From positions 42,674,933-42,738,932 of the forward strand of contig CM031626.1 of assembly GCA_018398815.1 (NCBI GenBank): DNA of 64,000 nucleotides, given 5' to 3'. Of the stretch, positions 42,901 through 46,612 are shown piece by piece. The DNA is from Conus ventricosus. Lineage: Eukaryota > Mollusca > Gastropoda > Neogastropoda > Conidae. Position 1 is the first letter of the stretch; each line of letters starts with the position of its first letter. A model generated the notes under the pieces. That model was not told the DNA's origin. It saw only the letters and a list, made by a program, of their open reading frames with translations, and did not search any database. A program made the translations under genes and the position numbers.

Positions 42901-43283
42901 AGGAAGGAAGATGAAGTGTCTGCAATGTCACTGCTTCGTGTTGGGTGTGATAGCAACGTTTTCCTCTCAGCTGTCAGAAATTCCTCTCAGTTTTAAAAAG
43001 TGTTCCTCTCAGGTGTCTTCAACGTTGAGGTTGGCAGCTCTGAATTTTTAGTTGTTTTTTTTATAACGATTATAGTGGTTGATGAAATGGGTAATGGTAG
43101 TAAGGACGTCGGTTGTTATGATGATTCAGTTTTGGTGTGGAAAGTTCAGGAAATATCTGACACCTGTTTCTCCTTCTTTCAGCTCAAATCGGAGGAGTGG
43201 GAGCTGCCAGCACCCTGCAAGTCGGTGCCGCCACACTGCTGCTAGTCACCATGGCAACTGCTTCTCGCCCTGCCCTGTTCTAA
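1380..43283 (+). CDS. Fas2/NCAM-like: Fas2/NCAM/apCAM-family cell adhesion molecule, 12 exons, 5' end outside window
   Basis: This is the span of one gene; exons are listed separately. The product is a cell-surface homophilic adhesion protein of the immunoglobulin superfamily, which in animals guides axon bundling and synapse growth. Visible order: half Ig, Ig, Ig, Ig, FN3, FN3, hydrophobic C-terminal tail. Ig hallmarks are [16 protein letters not shown] in exon A, the MSC/YDC pair in B+C, LHC/YVC in D+E and LTC/YRC in F+G. The FN3 domains end in [11 protein letters not shown] and [11 protein letters not shown]. Exon phases run 1,0,1,0,1,0,1 across the Ig part, the NCAM-type two-exons-per-Ig layout. 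The family usually has five Ig domains, so Ig1 and half of Ig2 should lie upstream. The tail suggests a GPI-linked form, as known for apCAM, NCAM-120 and a Fas2 isoform. About eight to ten single-base frame breaks look like assembly error. Alternative: another Ig/FN3 receptor with the same order. Confidence 0.88.
2073..2212 (+). CDS. Exon B: N-terminal half of an Ig domain (probably Ig3)
   Basis: The acceptor is TTTTCCTACCATAG and the donor GTGAGT. The exon takes a G from exon A to make Val, then reads [20 protein letters not shown] followed by [31 protein letters not shown] is the B-strand cysteine and BC loop of an Ig domain; the usual C-strand Trp is replaced by Tyr/Phe. NFT is a possible N-glycosylation site. 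It exits in phase 0 after ...DASRM. It is unbroken. Confidence 0.88.
2262..2712 (-). repeat. Interspersed repeat bounded by inverted ACTCCCAGTT
   Basis: The left end has ACGTACTCCCAGTTT and the right end AACTGGGAGTACAAAA. The interior (CATCATCCGTGACCCATAAT, GGAACACATTTTGACCACGG) is the reverse complement of 56051-57885. It is an unclassified interspersed element. Confidence 0.7.
3010..3545 (+). repeat. Interspersed repeat with a 116-bp tandem unit (about 2.3 copies)
   Basis: CTCCCTGTGGATTGCCAGTG starts at 3281 and 3397, and a variant starts at 3513, giving a 116-bp period. A 60-bp duplication also occurs at 3010-3100 (GGTGGTCTGTATCAGCAGGT twice). Confidence 0.8.
3601..3626 (+). repeat. Poly(G) run of 26
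   Basis: Uninterrupted G homopolymer, one of several long G or C runs in the window. Confidence 0.95.
4254..5190 (+). repeat. 52-bp minisatellite, about 18 copies
   Basis: The unit begins GCTTATAACACCCTGATGTT and continues GACGGCTGTCTGAACACTGG. Variants differ mainly at GGTGGTG/GCTGGTG and CTTATA/CATATA. The long minus-strand frames across it come from the repeat, not from a gene. Confidence 0.95.
5191..6523. other. Intron B-C, no gene seen
   Basis: Unique sequence with an AT microsatellite (5687-5750), a GA/GT stretch (5825-5885) and a G-rich patch (6085-6110). Confidence 0.7.
5687..5750 (+). repeat. (TA)n microsatellite
   Basis: About 30 TA units. Confidence 0.95.
6524..6666 (+). CDS. 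Exon C: C-terminal half of the same Ig domain, one-base insertion
   Basis: The acceptor is GTGTGTCTACAG and the donor GTCAGC. The exon begins in phase 0: [20 protein letters not shown], then RGDEGLYD. In the raw frame it loses the Ig signature. Skipping one base near 6608 restores Y-D-C followed by [18 protein letters not shown], and makes the exon exit in phase 1 as exon D needs. NST and NVS are possible N-glycosylation sites. The purine tract begins right after the donor. Confidence 0.85.
7735..7807. repeat. Inverted repeat with strand switch inside the polypurine tract
   Basis: The left arm AGACAGAAGAAGCAACGAGA is answered by TTCGTTGCTTCTTCTGTCTT. This is the only place in the tract where the + strand becomes pyrimidine-rich. 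Confidence 0.85.
8880..11220 (+). repeat. Degenerate minisatellite of about 30 bp inside the polypurine tract
   Basis: The repeated pattern is AGGAAAGAAAACACAGAGAA followed by AGGGGAAAGAG, about 70-75 copies with frequent indels. Confidence 0.88.
11236..12339. other. Intron C-D, no gene seen
   Basis: A GT-rich patch lies at 11450-11480; otherwise unique sequence without exon-like frames. Confidence 0.65.
12340..12625 (-). repeat. Interspersed intronic repeat, long copy
   Basis: It runs from AGAGATGTCCCACCTGATGT to GGCTGGGCTATAAGCAACAT. The reverse complement of the same order is found at 38020-38310, and a shorter copy at 14605-14815. Confidence 0.75.
12775..13766 (+). repeat. 38-bp minisatellite, about 26 copies
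   Basis: The unit is GTGTGTACTTCCAGCCCATG followed by GGTCGATTTCCTGTCACT. Each copy holds the palindrome CCCATGGG. All three + frames stay open because of the repeat. Confidence 0.95.
13927..14303 (+). repeat. 75-bp tandem repeat, 5 copies
   Basis: AGACATCCTTTAGAGCACTC starts at 13931, 14006, 14080, 14154 and 14229. It ends about 110 bp before exon D. Confidence 0.93.
14418..14564 (+). CDS. Exon D: N-terminal half of an Ig domain (probably Ig4), two one-base deletions
   Basis: The acceptor is CCCGTCTCACAG and the donor GTGAGC. The readable core is [20 protein letters not shown] followed by VATGDP, the B-strand cysteine of an Ig domain. A C appears to be missing in the first run (about 14420-14423); with it the exon starts V-P-P-E. 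Another C appears to be missing near 14503; with it the C strand reads [20 protein letters not shown] with the conserved Trp. With both bases the exon goes from phase 1 to phase 0, matching its neighbours. Confidence 0.83.
14605..14815 (-). repeat. Interspersed intronic repeat, shorter copy
   Basis: GAGATCAACATTTTTTCCAT and GACTTGTGAGTTGACTTCAA match the copy at 12340-12625. A GT microsatellite at 14703-14730 interrupts it. Confidence 0.7.
14885..15275 (+). repeat. Minisatellite of about 30 bp, about 13 copies
   Basis: The unit is GCCTGTTTCTATGTGTGTGT followed by TTGACGTTT, with variants. Confidence 0.92.
15517..15720. mobile_element. Palindromic MITE, 204 bp with arms of about 51 bp
   Basis: The left arm begins GAAAAATCACAATGCCACTC and includes TTTTCGCCCAGGTGGCC. 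The right arm is its exact reverse complement, ending GAGTGGCATTGTGATTTTTC. A spacer of about 100 bp separates them. No coding capacity. The target duplication is unclear. Confidence 0.85.
15786..15830 (+). repeat. (TG)n microsatellite
   Basis: About 22 TG units. Confidence 0.95.
16450..16593 (+). CDS. Small acidic ORF, possibly a decayed transposon N-terminus
   Basis: ATG at 16450 opens 47 codons: [20 protein letters not shown], then a Ser/Thr stretch and [12 protein letters not shown], ending TGA at 16591-16593. The acidic, Ser-rich composition resembles N-termini of transposon-encoded proteins. CpG content around it is higher than in the flanking intron. I do not recognise a domain and no exon structure follows. 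Confidence 0.25.
   Translation: MFDFDSNEETDSEADDGISPSTSTGVCQSQPVQLEIEDEKENEEPVV
16858..16945 (+). repeat. (TG)n/(CGTG)n microsatellite
   Basis: About 28 TG units followed by GCGT repeats. Confidence 0.95.
16990..17570. other. AT-rich intronic sequence, no gene seen
   Basis: Unique sequence between the TG repeat and the piggyBac remnant; no exon-like frame. Confidence 0.65.
17573..18621 (-). mobile_element. Internally deleted piggyBac-like element with TTAA on both sides
   Basis: TTAA at 17573-17576 and 18618-18621 flank the element. Reading inward, the ends are CTCACTTAGGACGGACAG and CTCTCTCGTCACGAACAG, which share ACG.ACAG. On the minus strand a reading frame from 18358 gives EVIEML and a very acidic stretch [18 protein letters not shown], as is typical for piggyBac transposase N-termini. 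The catalytic part is missing; full elements are usually well over 2 kb. Confidence 0.72.
18080..18358 (-). pseudogene. piggyBac transposase N-terminal remnant
   Basis: The frame starts [12 protein letters not shown], meets a TAG, then continues to [20 protein letters not shown] and [13 protein letters not shown] before stopping at ...RERLGI. Only the acidic N-terminal region is present and no DDD catalytic core follows. Identification rests on acidic composition and the TTAA-flanked ends. Confidence 0.6.
18835..19060 (+). repeat. (CA)n microsatellite with degenerate tail
   Basis: Pure CA at 18835-18898, then mixed ACAC/GCAT/ACGT to about 19060. Confidence 0.93.
19215..19690. repeat. Cluster of a 15-mer in both orientations (GCACAAAATGTCACAA)
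   Basis: GCACAAAATGTCACAA-like words and their complement TTGTGACATTTTGTGC occur about 16 times in 475 bp, head to head and tail to tail, immediately upstream of exon E. The class is unknown. Confidence 0.85.
19772..19941 (+). CDS. Exon E: C-terminal half of Ig4, several one-base frame breaks
   Basis: The acceptor is CTTGTCTGGCAG. It starts in phase 0 with [19 protein letters not shown]. Three breaks follow: an extra T near 19831, a missing C near 19860 and a missing G in the run at 19914-19918. Allowing for them gives [20 protein letters not shown] and then VSNSGG, the E-F strands of an Ig domain with D/E-x-G-x-Y-x-C. The best donor is GTAATG at 19942; a phase-1 exit needs one more G there, so this boundary is uncertain by a few bases. 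GTAGGT at 19947 is an alternative donor. Confidence 0.8.
20330..21598 (+). repeat. 28-bp minisatellite, about 40 copies
   Basis: The unit TTCTCACTGTCCATTGTTAC plus CATCTTTG is regular from about 20575 and degenerate before that. Confidence 0.95.
21615..21930 (+). mobile_element. tRNA-derived SINE
   Basis: A tRNA-like head spans 21725-21790 with an A box TAGCGAAGTGG (21732-21742) and a B box GGTTCAATTCC (21770-21780). The body contains GGGACCACACAGTCGAGTTT, shared with 320-450. Confidence 0.75.
22264..22466 (+). CDS. Exon F: N-terminal half of an Ig domain (probably Ig5)
   Basis: The acceptor is TTCCTCTGACCAG and the donor GTGAGC. It is intact, 203 bp, phase 1 in and phase 0 out. After a Val built across the junction it reads [20 protein letters not shown], then [20 protein letters not shown] and ends ...[12 protein letters not shown] carries the B-strand Cys and a possible N-glycosylation site; MWYKDG carries the C-strand Trp. 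This is the best preserved Ig exon of the window. Confidence 0.92.
22684..22757 (+). repeat. (CT)n microsatellite
   Basis: About 36 CT units in the intron after exon F. A second tract of the same kind lies at 22857-22932. Confidence 0.95.
22857..22932 (+). repeat. (CT)n microsatellite, second tract
   Basis: About 37 CT units, 100 bp after the first tract. Confidence 0.95.
23355..23640 (+). repeat. (CA)n-rich tract upstream of exon G
   Basis: Pure CA at about 23430-23465 and 23588-23628, with imperfect CA between. Confidence 0.93.
23695..23800 (+). CDS. Exon G: C-terminal half of Ig5
   Basis: The acceptor is CTGTCTGCTTGCAG and the donor GTGAGA. It is intact, 106 bp, phase 0 in and phase 1 out. 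It reads [20 protein letters not shown] then [17 protein letters not shown]-x-Y-x-C-x-A-x-N-x-x-G ([12 protein letters not shown]) is a classic Ig F-strand and FG turn. A long CA repeat ends about 50 bp upstream of the acceptor. Confidence 0.92.
24145..24370 (+). repeat. 34-bp minisatellite, about 6 copies
   Basis: The unit is TCCACCCGCTGTAACATATT followed by AGTCCAATCTTCTC. Confidence 0.92.
24425..24704. mobile_element. Fold-back MITE, 280 bp
   Basis: The left end ATTTCAAAAGTAATTATAAT is mirrored by the right end ATGATTACTTTTGAAAT. Both arms carry a GGGACAAACGAATCACGAGA-like stretch and a CTGAAGAAGACC...GGTCGAAAC core. Related arms occur at 39005-39185 and 55958-56035. Confidence 0.82.
25003..25031 (+). 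repeat. Poly(G)-rich run
   Basis: An interrupted G tract with a pure run of about 18. Confidence 0.9.
25517..25571 (+). repeat. (TA)n microsatellite
   Basis: About 27 TA units adjoining the tail of the minus-strand SINE. Confidence 0.95.
25572..26086 (-). mobile_element. tRNA-derived SINE, minus strand, next to exon H
   Basis: Reverse complement of 26061-26075 gives an A box TAGCTCAATGTAGAG, and of 26015-26025 a B box GGATTTGAATC, 35 bases apart, as in a tRNA. The body includes GGGCCTATCCTCGGCTAGAG and GCTGCCTACCTGGGTAGAGC, sequences I associate with widespread molluscan SINEs. The tail ends in ATT repeats and the TA microsatellite. Confidence 0.8.
26146..26318 (+). CDS. Exon H: N-terminal half of FN3 domain 1, one-base deletion
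   Basis: The chosen acceptor is GCCCTTGACACAG, which gives the phase-1 entry needed after exon G. The exon reads [20 protein letters not shown] then LQRPLKEGD. One base is missing near 26236; beyond it [14 protein letters not shown] matches the FN3 pattern G-x-P-V-x-x-x-x-x-x-Y. The donor is GTGAGT, phase 1. The Trp usual at LKLEL is replaced by Leu, as NCAM-type first FN3 domains also vary there. The acceptor lies only 60 bp from the head of a SINE. Confidence 0.83.
26332..26736 (+). repeat. GT-rich low-complexity intron start
   Basis: (GT)n with interruptions from just after the exon H donor up to element 1. Confidence 0.85.
26737..27894 (+). mobile_element. TIR transposon, element 1 (1158 bp)
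   Basis: The perfect 13-bp terminal inverted repeat CAGACCTGTTTAC / GTAAACAGGTCTG is flanked by GTATGTG on both sides (26730-26736, 27895-27901). Near the 5' end TTACGG-type words recur; near the 3' end ATTACAGG recurs. It carries a BED-like zinc-finger frame. The CA-starting ends and short duplication suggest the hAT superfamily; no transposase core is present. Confidence 0.85.
26941..27489 (+). pseudogene. BED-like zinc finger / hAT-associated protein fragment in element 1
   Basis: ATG at 26941 gives MATKRTRAP..., then [20 protein letters not shown] and H..TKK, a CxxC...HxxxxxH BED-type finger. One base too many in the A run near 27160 breaks the frame; beyond it are [11 protein letters not shown] and RAEAMV. 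A second break leads to [20 protein letters not shown] and AIAKNYS. The order finger, SFF linker, RAE, FPDS-IAK-Y resembles transposon-derived BED proteins common in invertebrates. The catalytic and dimerisation parts are absent. Confidence 0.68.
28340..28583 (+). repeat. GTGTGTAAAT-type degenerate repeat, interrupted by element 2
   Basis: Words such as TTGTGGGTAAATGTGTGTG recur from 28340 and resume at 30024-30395 after element 2. They show the pre-insertion sequence was one tract. Confidence 0.85.
28590..30017 (+). mobile_element. TIR transposon, element 2 (1428 bp)
   Basis: The perfect 13-bp TIR CAGGGCTTAAAAC / GTTTTAAGCCCTG is flanked by ATGTAT on both sides (28584-28589, 30018-30023). 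TTCCGCG-type words follow the 5' TIR, then a poly(A) run of about 40. A GC-rich palindrome GGGGGAGCATGCCCC lies at the 3' side. It encodes a BED-like finger protein and no visible transposase core. Confidence 0.88.
28801..29149 (+). pseudogene. BED-like zinc-finger protein remnant in element 2
   Basis: ATGGCGGAGCGC at 28801 opens [20 protein letters not shown], then [18 protein letters not shown] and WCKLC. A frame break near 28980 is followed by GGRGKKALD and, after another break, [18 protein letters not shown] to KKRVI and TAG. CxxC followed by H(x)nH is a BED-type arrangement. Downstream, 29150-29450 holds a second Lys/Glu-rich frame ending [15 protein letters not shown], perhaps its continuation. 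Confidence 0.6.
30024..30395 (+). repeat. GTGTGTAAAT-type degenerate repeat, continued
   Basis: This is the same motif tract as 28340-28583 and runs up to the exon I acceptor. Confidence 0.85.
30396..30528 (+). CDS. Exon I: C-terminal half of FN3 domain 1
   Basis: The acceptor sits at the end of a GT/GC-rich tract (GTGCGCGCACAG), an unusually purine-mixed 3' splice site. The exon reads [20 protein letters not shown] then [24 protein letters not shown]-x-P-N-T-x-Y is the FN3 E-F signature. NIT and NLS are possible N-glycosylation sites. The donor is GTGAGT. The exit phase of 2 fits exon J only if exon J lacks one G at its start. Confidence 0.88.
30540..31060 (+). repeat. GA-rich degenerate repeat
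   Basis: TTACAGTGAGTAGGACAGAG-like words recur about 7 times after the exon I donor. They contain the donor-like string CAGTGAGTA seen at the exon I boundary itself. Confidence 0.75.
31255..33490 (+). repeat. 60-bp minisatellite, about 37 copies, ending at the exon J acceptor
   Basis: The unit is GGGCAGAGTCCTGTTACAAG, TGAAGGGCAGGTTGTAAGAG, GTGAGGGGCAGGCTGTTACA. Many copies carry one-base indels. It ends about 14 bp before exon J. Confidence 0.95.
33504..33630 (+). CDS. Exon J: N-terminal half of FN3 domain 2, two or three one-base deletions
   Basis: The acceptor ATCGTTGTGACAG follows directly on a 2.2-kb minisatellite. The exon reads [20 protein letters not shown], then after a missing C near 33565 LRWRVP, then after a missing C near 33582 [16 protein letters not shown]. 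The L-x-W-x-x-P and G-x-x-I-x-x-Y-x-V-x-Y patterns are FN3 B and C strands. The donor is a strong GTAAGT (GCG|GTAAGT). The last 36 bases and this donor are repeated about 15 more times downstream. Confidence 0.84.
33595..34920 (+). repeat. Tandem array of exon J 3' end + splice donor + (GT)n, about 16 copies
   Basis: The unit GCTGAGATCAGTAAATACCG, CGTGGAGTATTCTGCG then GTAAGTACTG and a variable GT/GC tract recurs at about 33595 (the exon itself), 33697, 33769, 33865, 33947, 34025, 34089, 34171, 34250, 34341, 34421, 34506, 34599, 34707, 34787 and 34856. Nearly every copy keeps GTAAGT at the same place and would encode [12 protein letters not shown]. Confidence 0.95.
35077..35118 (+). repeat. 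Interspersed intronic repeat, short fragment
   Basis: AAGATAATGTTGCTTATAGC matches the start of the copies at 37680 and 38020. Confidence 0.65.
35810..36046 (+). pseudogene. BED-like zinc-finger fragment in element 3
   Basis: The frame reads [20 protein letters not shown] then [20 protein letters not shown] and [10 protein letters not shown]-x-x-C with H-x5-H is a BED-type finger. Upstream and downstream parts are out of frame or missing. Confidence 0.6.
36123..36881. mobile_element. Fold-back element nested in element 3 (759 bp)
   Basis: The left arm begins ACTTTGAAGTCCTTTTTTAC and holds TTCGGGTCTTAGACCCTTCA. The right arm holds AAAGGGTCTAAGGCCCAAAA and ends AAAGGACTTCAAAGT. The centre has poly(C)/CA (36530-36670) and G-rich (36679-36735) tracts. 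Confidence 0.82.
37439..37646 (+). CDS. Exon K: C-terminal half of FN3 domain 2
   Basis: The acceptor is TGTACATGCAG and the donor GTGAGG. It is intact, 208 bp, phase 0 in and phase 1 out. It reads [20 protein letters not shown], then [20 protein letters not shown], then [20 protein letters not shown] and ends ...FKTSMG. L-x-x-N-T-x-Y-x-V-K-I-x-A-x-N-x-x-G-x-S is the FN3 F-G signature. Element 3 (35508-37281) ends 158 bp upstream. Confidence 0.93.
37680..37790 (+). repeat. Interspersed intronic repeat, plus orientation
   Basis: GGTAAGGAAATGTTGCTTAT and AGCCCAGCCAACCACAAAGG are the reverse complement of the 626-702 copy. It sits just after the exon K donor. Confidence 0.72.
38020..38310 (+). 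repeat. Interspersed intronic repeat, long copy, plus orientation
   Basis: It runs from AGGTAAGGTCATTGTGGTTA to ACATCAGGTTGGACATCTCT and is the inverted counterpart of 12340-12625. Confidence 0.75.
38393..38836 (+). repeat. 75-bp minisatellite, 6 copies
   Basis: GATAGTCAGTGCAGTTTGCT starts each copy, which ends CACAAAGACTACCGA. Because 75 is divisible by 3, frames stay open on both strands. Confidence 0.95.
39005..39185. mobile_element. Diverged fold-back MITE
   Basis: AACATGTTTCGATGGATTGG with GTCTTCTTCAG on the left is answered by CTGAACAAGACCCAGTAGGT on the right; the centre is GGACAAACAAATTTGTTTCC. It is related to 24425-24704. Confidence 0.65.
39290..39537 (+). repeat. 43-bp minisatellite, about 5.5 copies
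   Basis: The unit is CATTCTGAAGCAGCTTGTGA followed by GAGAAACCAGCCTGCCAGTATAT. Confidence 0.93.
39885..40905 (+). repeat. Minisatellite of about 60-70 bp, about 15 copies
   Basis: The unit includes GTTGCTGCAAGATATCAAGG and AATTTTGTTGGAAGAACACA with a variable T run. Flanking copies are more diverged than central ones. Confidence 0.93.
41640..42055 (+). repeat. 79-bp tandem repeat, about 5 copies
   Basis: The unit includes TAATTGGACTTGTCAAAGGT and CAAGTTGTACCATGGAACAA. Confidence 0.92.
42056..43182. other. Intron K-L end, no gene seen
   Basis: Unique AT-rich sequence. No convincing transmembrane exon was found here. Confidence 0.6.
43183..43283 (+). CDS. Exon L: terminal coding exon, probable GPI-anchor signal
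   Basis: The acceptor is TTTCTCCTTCTTTCAG, the strongest polypyrimidine tract of the gene. In phase 1 the exon reads [20 protein letters not shown] then [13 protein letters not shown] and TAA at 43281-43283. Small residues (GGVGAAS) are followed by a hydrophobic run ([14 protein letters not shown]) and almost nothing after it, the layout of a GPI attachment signal rather than a transmembrane segment with a cytoplasmic tail. A transmembrane isoform would need other exons, which I could not identify. Confidence 0.82.
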
Positions 43284-44720
43284 GCCTCCGCTTCCTCCCC
43301 CCACCCCCCCACCTGCTCTTCCTTCACTGGCCTTCTGTTGAGTTACCTGATCTTCGCTCTGCCTACTCCTGCTACCAAGCAACCCCCAAAGCTCTTCGCC
43401 TGCAAGGTCAGACGTTGCCTGACCTTTCAAGACATCAGGAACCCCAAACCTACAAGGGACTGGCTTAGCTTTGGACTTTGAATCTTTGATCCTCAGCATC
43501 TGATTTTCTAGGGCATGTTTTTAACCTCCGTCTTCTGATCACTGTCCCCCCCCTCCCCCCCTTTGCCCTCCCACGTGCCCCCTTACCTGGTCTTCTCCCT
43601 GTCTGTGACCTCATCAGTGTAGACGTAACCTGAAAAACTAGCTGTGGTTGAAGCTGTGAGCTCCCAGCAGTGAAGAATGCAGGTCATGCCTCAGCTGTTT
43701 CCTCGGACTAGGTCTAAAAGGCCCTTTGCTTTCTCTTTCCACATTCCTTGGATGTTTATGTCCACGTGGTGAGGGCGTGGGGGGCTGATCCTGTCATGTC
43801 AGCCATTCACATGTGGAGGGAGACTGGAAACATGCTCTTTGGTGGGCTGGTGTTGGTAGAGGGCACCTGCCGGCGCTCCTTGATCGGTAGGCGTTCTCTG
43901 AAGAGACGAAGCCTGCAGGAAACTGACCTTGTTGGTGAGAACGCTTAGTAGACGGACCCTGCCGGCAGAGTTCTTTGTTCCAGAAATCTGCGAAAGTGAC
44001 AATCGGTTCCCTGTTGGGGGTTGCATTTTACCACCGTCTGAGCACCGCAGTATCCTCACTCGTTTACCTGGAGGTATTGGTCAGGCAAACCCCTGTACAA
44101 CAAGCAATGCAGTATTTGGCCCGTCATGATTTCCTCACGCTTCACCTTGAGGTTCTGATCACGACAGCTGGAAGTGCAGGATGTTTGCAATCCATGCTTT
44201 CGTGATGCATCCCTAGACGCAGTTTGTACCTACAAATCGCATACATAGTCCAAGGGAAGGAATGCCGACAGCTGTGATCAGCCACAGAGCAGTTCTAAAA
44301 ATCGTGTGCATTCCTGTTACATAAGAGGACGGTCCATTCAGGGTAATTGACTGCTGGGAAAATTCACACAGCGTTTACACTGCATTCTGTCAGGTCGGAA
44401 CGAAGTGAACCATTGGCAGGAAGTTTTTGATGCTAAGCTTACATAGTCGAGATATGTGGTGGCAAACGGTGAACAGAGTTTATACATTACGCATGGTGCA
44501 CAGTCGGTTCTCTGGAGCATTTGTTGCTATTGACTTTGCAGTTTCTAATACATAGATCGAAATTAAGTATTTTATTATTTTTTTAATGAAATGCACCACA
44601 TTGTCTAAAATTAAGCACTTTTTATCAGTATGTTCTCATACACAGATAGATCAGAAAAGTACTTGTAGTGTTTCCCTCCCCTTCACTTCCAATGGAGAGA
44701 AAAAGCCAAATAAATGAATG
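43284..44720 (+). other. Probable 3' untranslated region of the adhesion gene
   Basis: No exon-like reading frame continues after the stop. The stretch is C-rich at first (43300-43320, 43548-43562). An AATAAA lies at 44709-44714 and a second one, at 46933-46938, could serve a longer transcript. The true end cannot be placed from sequence alone. Confidence 0.45.
44709..44714 (+). promoter_or_regulatory. Candidate polyadenylation signal AATAAA
   Basis: This is the first AATAAA noticed downstream of the stop codon in a region without other coding signal. It is a candidate only. Confidence 0.35.
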
Positions 44721-46435
44721 AGCACTATCCATGCCGGCCTGTGAAGGGGCCTAGTTCGCTCCAGCATGGGTTGTAAGTAGAGCAGTCAAGGGGGAGAGAA
44801 TTCCCACAGGAGTCAGAGTTCAAGGACACAGAGCGGCATCCGTACGTAACAACGTGCACCACGACATGGGCATACATCAAGGTACAAACAGACCAGTTTC
44901 CCCAAAGATGGAGTGTGGGGGATAAAAAAAACGGTCATACACACAAAACTCCACTCTGTTTGTTGGGTAGAATGGATTAATACTTGCCTGTGCATATAGG
45001 GAGTGTCCGCAGGAGTATCGGCCTGCGTACACAGAAGAAGAAGAAACAGACCAGTGTCATCCAGTGCACGACGATGGTCGACAGGGACCAGGTTTCCAGG
45101 CTGTCTCCGACATGTGTGTGGACCATGTATGCTGATAATGTCCCATCTCCTCACAAACTATGACCCCCCCACCCCCCCACCCCCCATTCAGCTCCCGCCC
45201 CCAACTGCCGTTCCCCCCCTCCTTTTTTTTGTGACATTTTCATCGTCTGTTGTATCAGCTTGACCTCTACATGACCTTGTTTTTCACTGTGATGTTGAAC
45301 ATAATTTATGTCCACTACTCAGTTTTGATGGTTTCTGATGATGATAATGATGATGATGTATTCGTGTTAATTGGTGTTCTGCTCAGTACGCACGAGTGTC
45401 AAGGTTCGGTGTAGGAGAATGTTCATTTGAGCTTTGCACCTGGTTCATTTGAGCTTTGTGGGTCCTTCTTTTTAGTCACACGGAGCGCATCTTTCAAAGT
45501 TTGCTTAGAAGGAAAGCGTCTGAACTGTTCAGTTCATTATTTGAACAAAAAAGTTCTCTATTTACTTGCTCTGAATTTGTGTGAACTTTGTGATTAAGAA
45601 ATTCACTTTGAAAAGCTATAAAGGTTTGTCCTTTTCATAAACAGGAATTTTAATGTGAATTGTACATAAAACCTTCCTGAAATAGCAGAAATTCTATTTG
45701 GATGACATTTGCAGGTCAGCTGTGAAAACAGAAACAACTTAAAGTTCTTTTTAAACTACAGAAAATGTTCACTTGAATGGCATGCTGAACCGTAGGTCTG
45801 GTCATTTGAACTATAGAGTTCATTCAGTGTTCAGAAAAGGAACATTTGAACCGTGATGTTCATTTAAAGTGCAGAGACTGTTGTGAACTGCAACGTTTGA
45901 TATGTGACAGGTACTACTTGTTGGAAGTGTATGTTGATAATCGGTGTATGATTTTAAACTCTTTGACGTTCTGTTGAAAAGTGTGCTTTGTCGCGCTGGA
46001 TTTCTTTCAAGTGTCTATAATAGATATTACCATAATGATCAGAGTTTGAATTGTAGCCTGGTTATATTTTTTCGTGTGTGTGGAGGCATGTGCAATTAAA
46101 TTATATAAATTTATCCACAATTTATGTGCAATTGCATTTTGTCTGTTAAGTCATGTGTTGCAGTTATTCACATTGTCAACGTTTTTTGTTTTTGTTTTTC
46201 TAAAATAAGCTTTGCTCAGTATCAGGGTAAGTGAAATTGGACTGAATGTGTATTTGAACATTTTGTTGAATGGATGTTTGTGAAATATTTCATTCATATT
46301 GACATTGACCCTCCCTTCAAAGTTGATAAGAAATATCAAAGAATGTTCACCTTTCTTTCTCAGGACGGATACTTCAGGGCTGTGGTGTTAAGAGCTGTCT
46401 ACCATTACCTCTGTCACGTTCACACATATGCATAC
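44721..46435. other. Downstream region, no gene seen
   Basis: Poly(C)-rich patches at 45160-45215 and scattered TTCATTTGA words at 45420-45860; no exon-like frame. Confidence 0.6.
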
Positions 46436-46437
46436 AT

Positions 46438-46548
46438 GCTCTCTCTCTCTCTCTCTCTCTTACGCGCGCACACACACGCACACACACGCACACACACGCA
46501 CACATGCCGCCCTGCCCGTCAGTATACTGTAACAAATGCACACACACG

Positions 46549-46609
<61 letters not shown>

Positions 46610-46612
46610 ACG
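46438..46612 (+). repeat. (CT)n then (CA)n microsatellite
   Basis: CT at 46438-46460, CA-rich from 46467 to 46608. Confidence 0.93.

Noticed and set aside
43000..43110. Hydrophobic frame ([14 protein letters not shown]) as a transmembrane exon
   Set aside because: It is AT-rich intronic sequence, lacks a good acceptor and donor in the right phase, and resembles chance T-rich translation.
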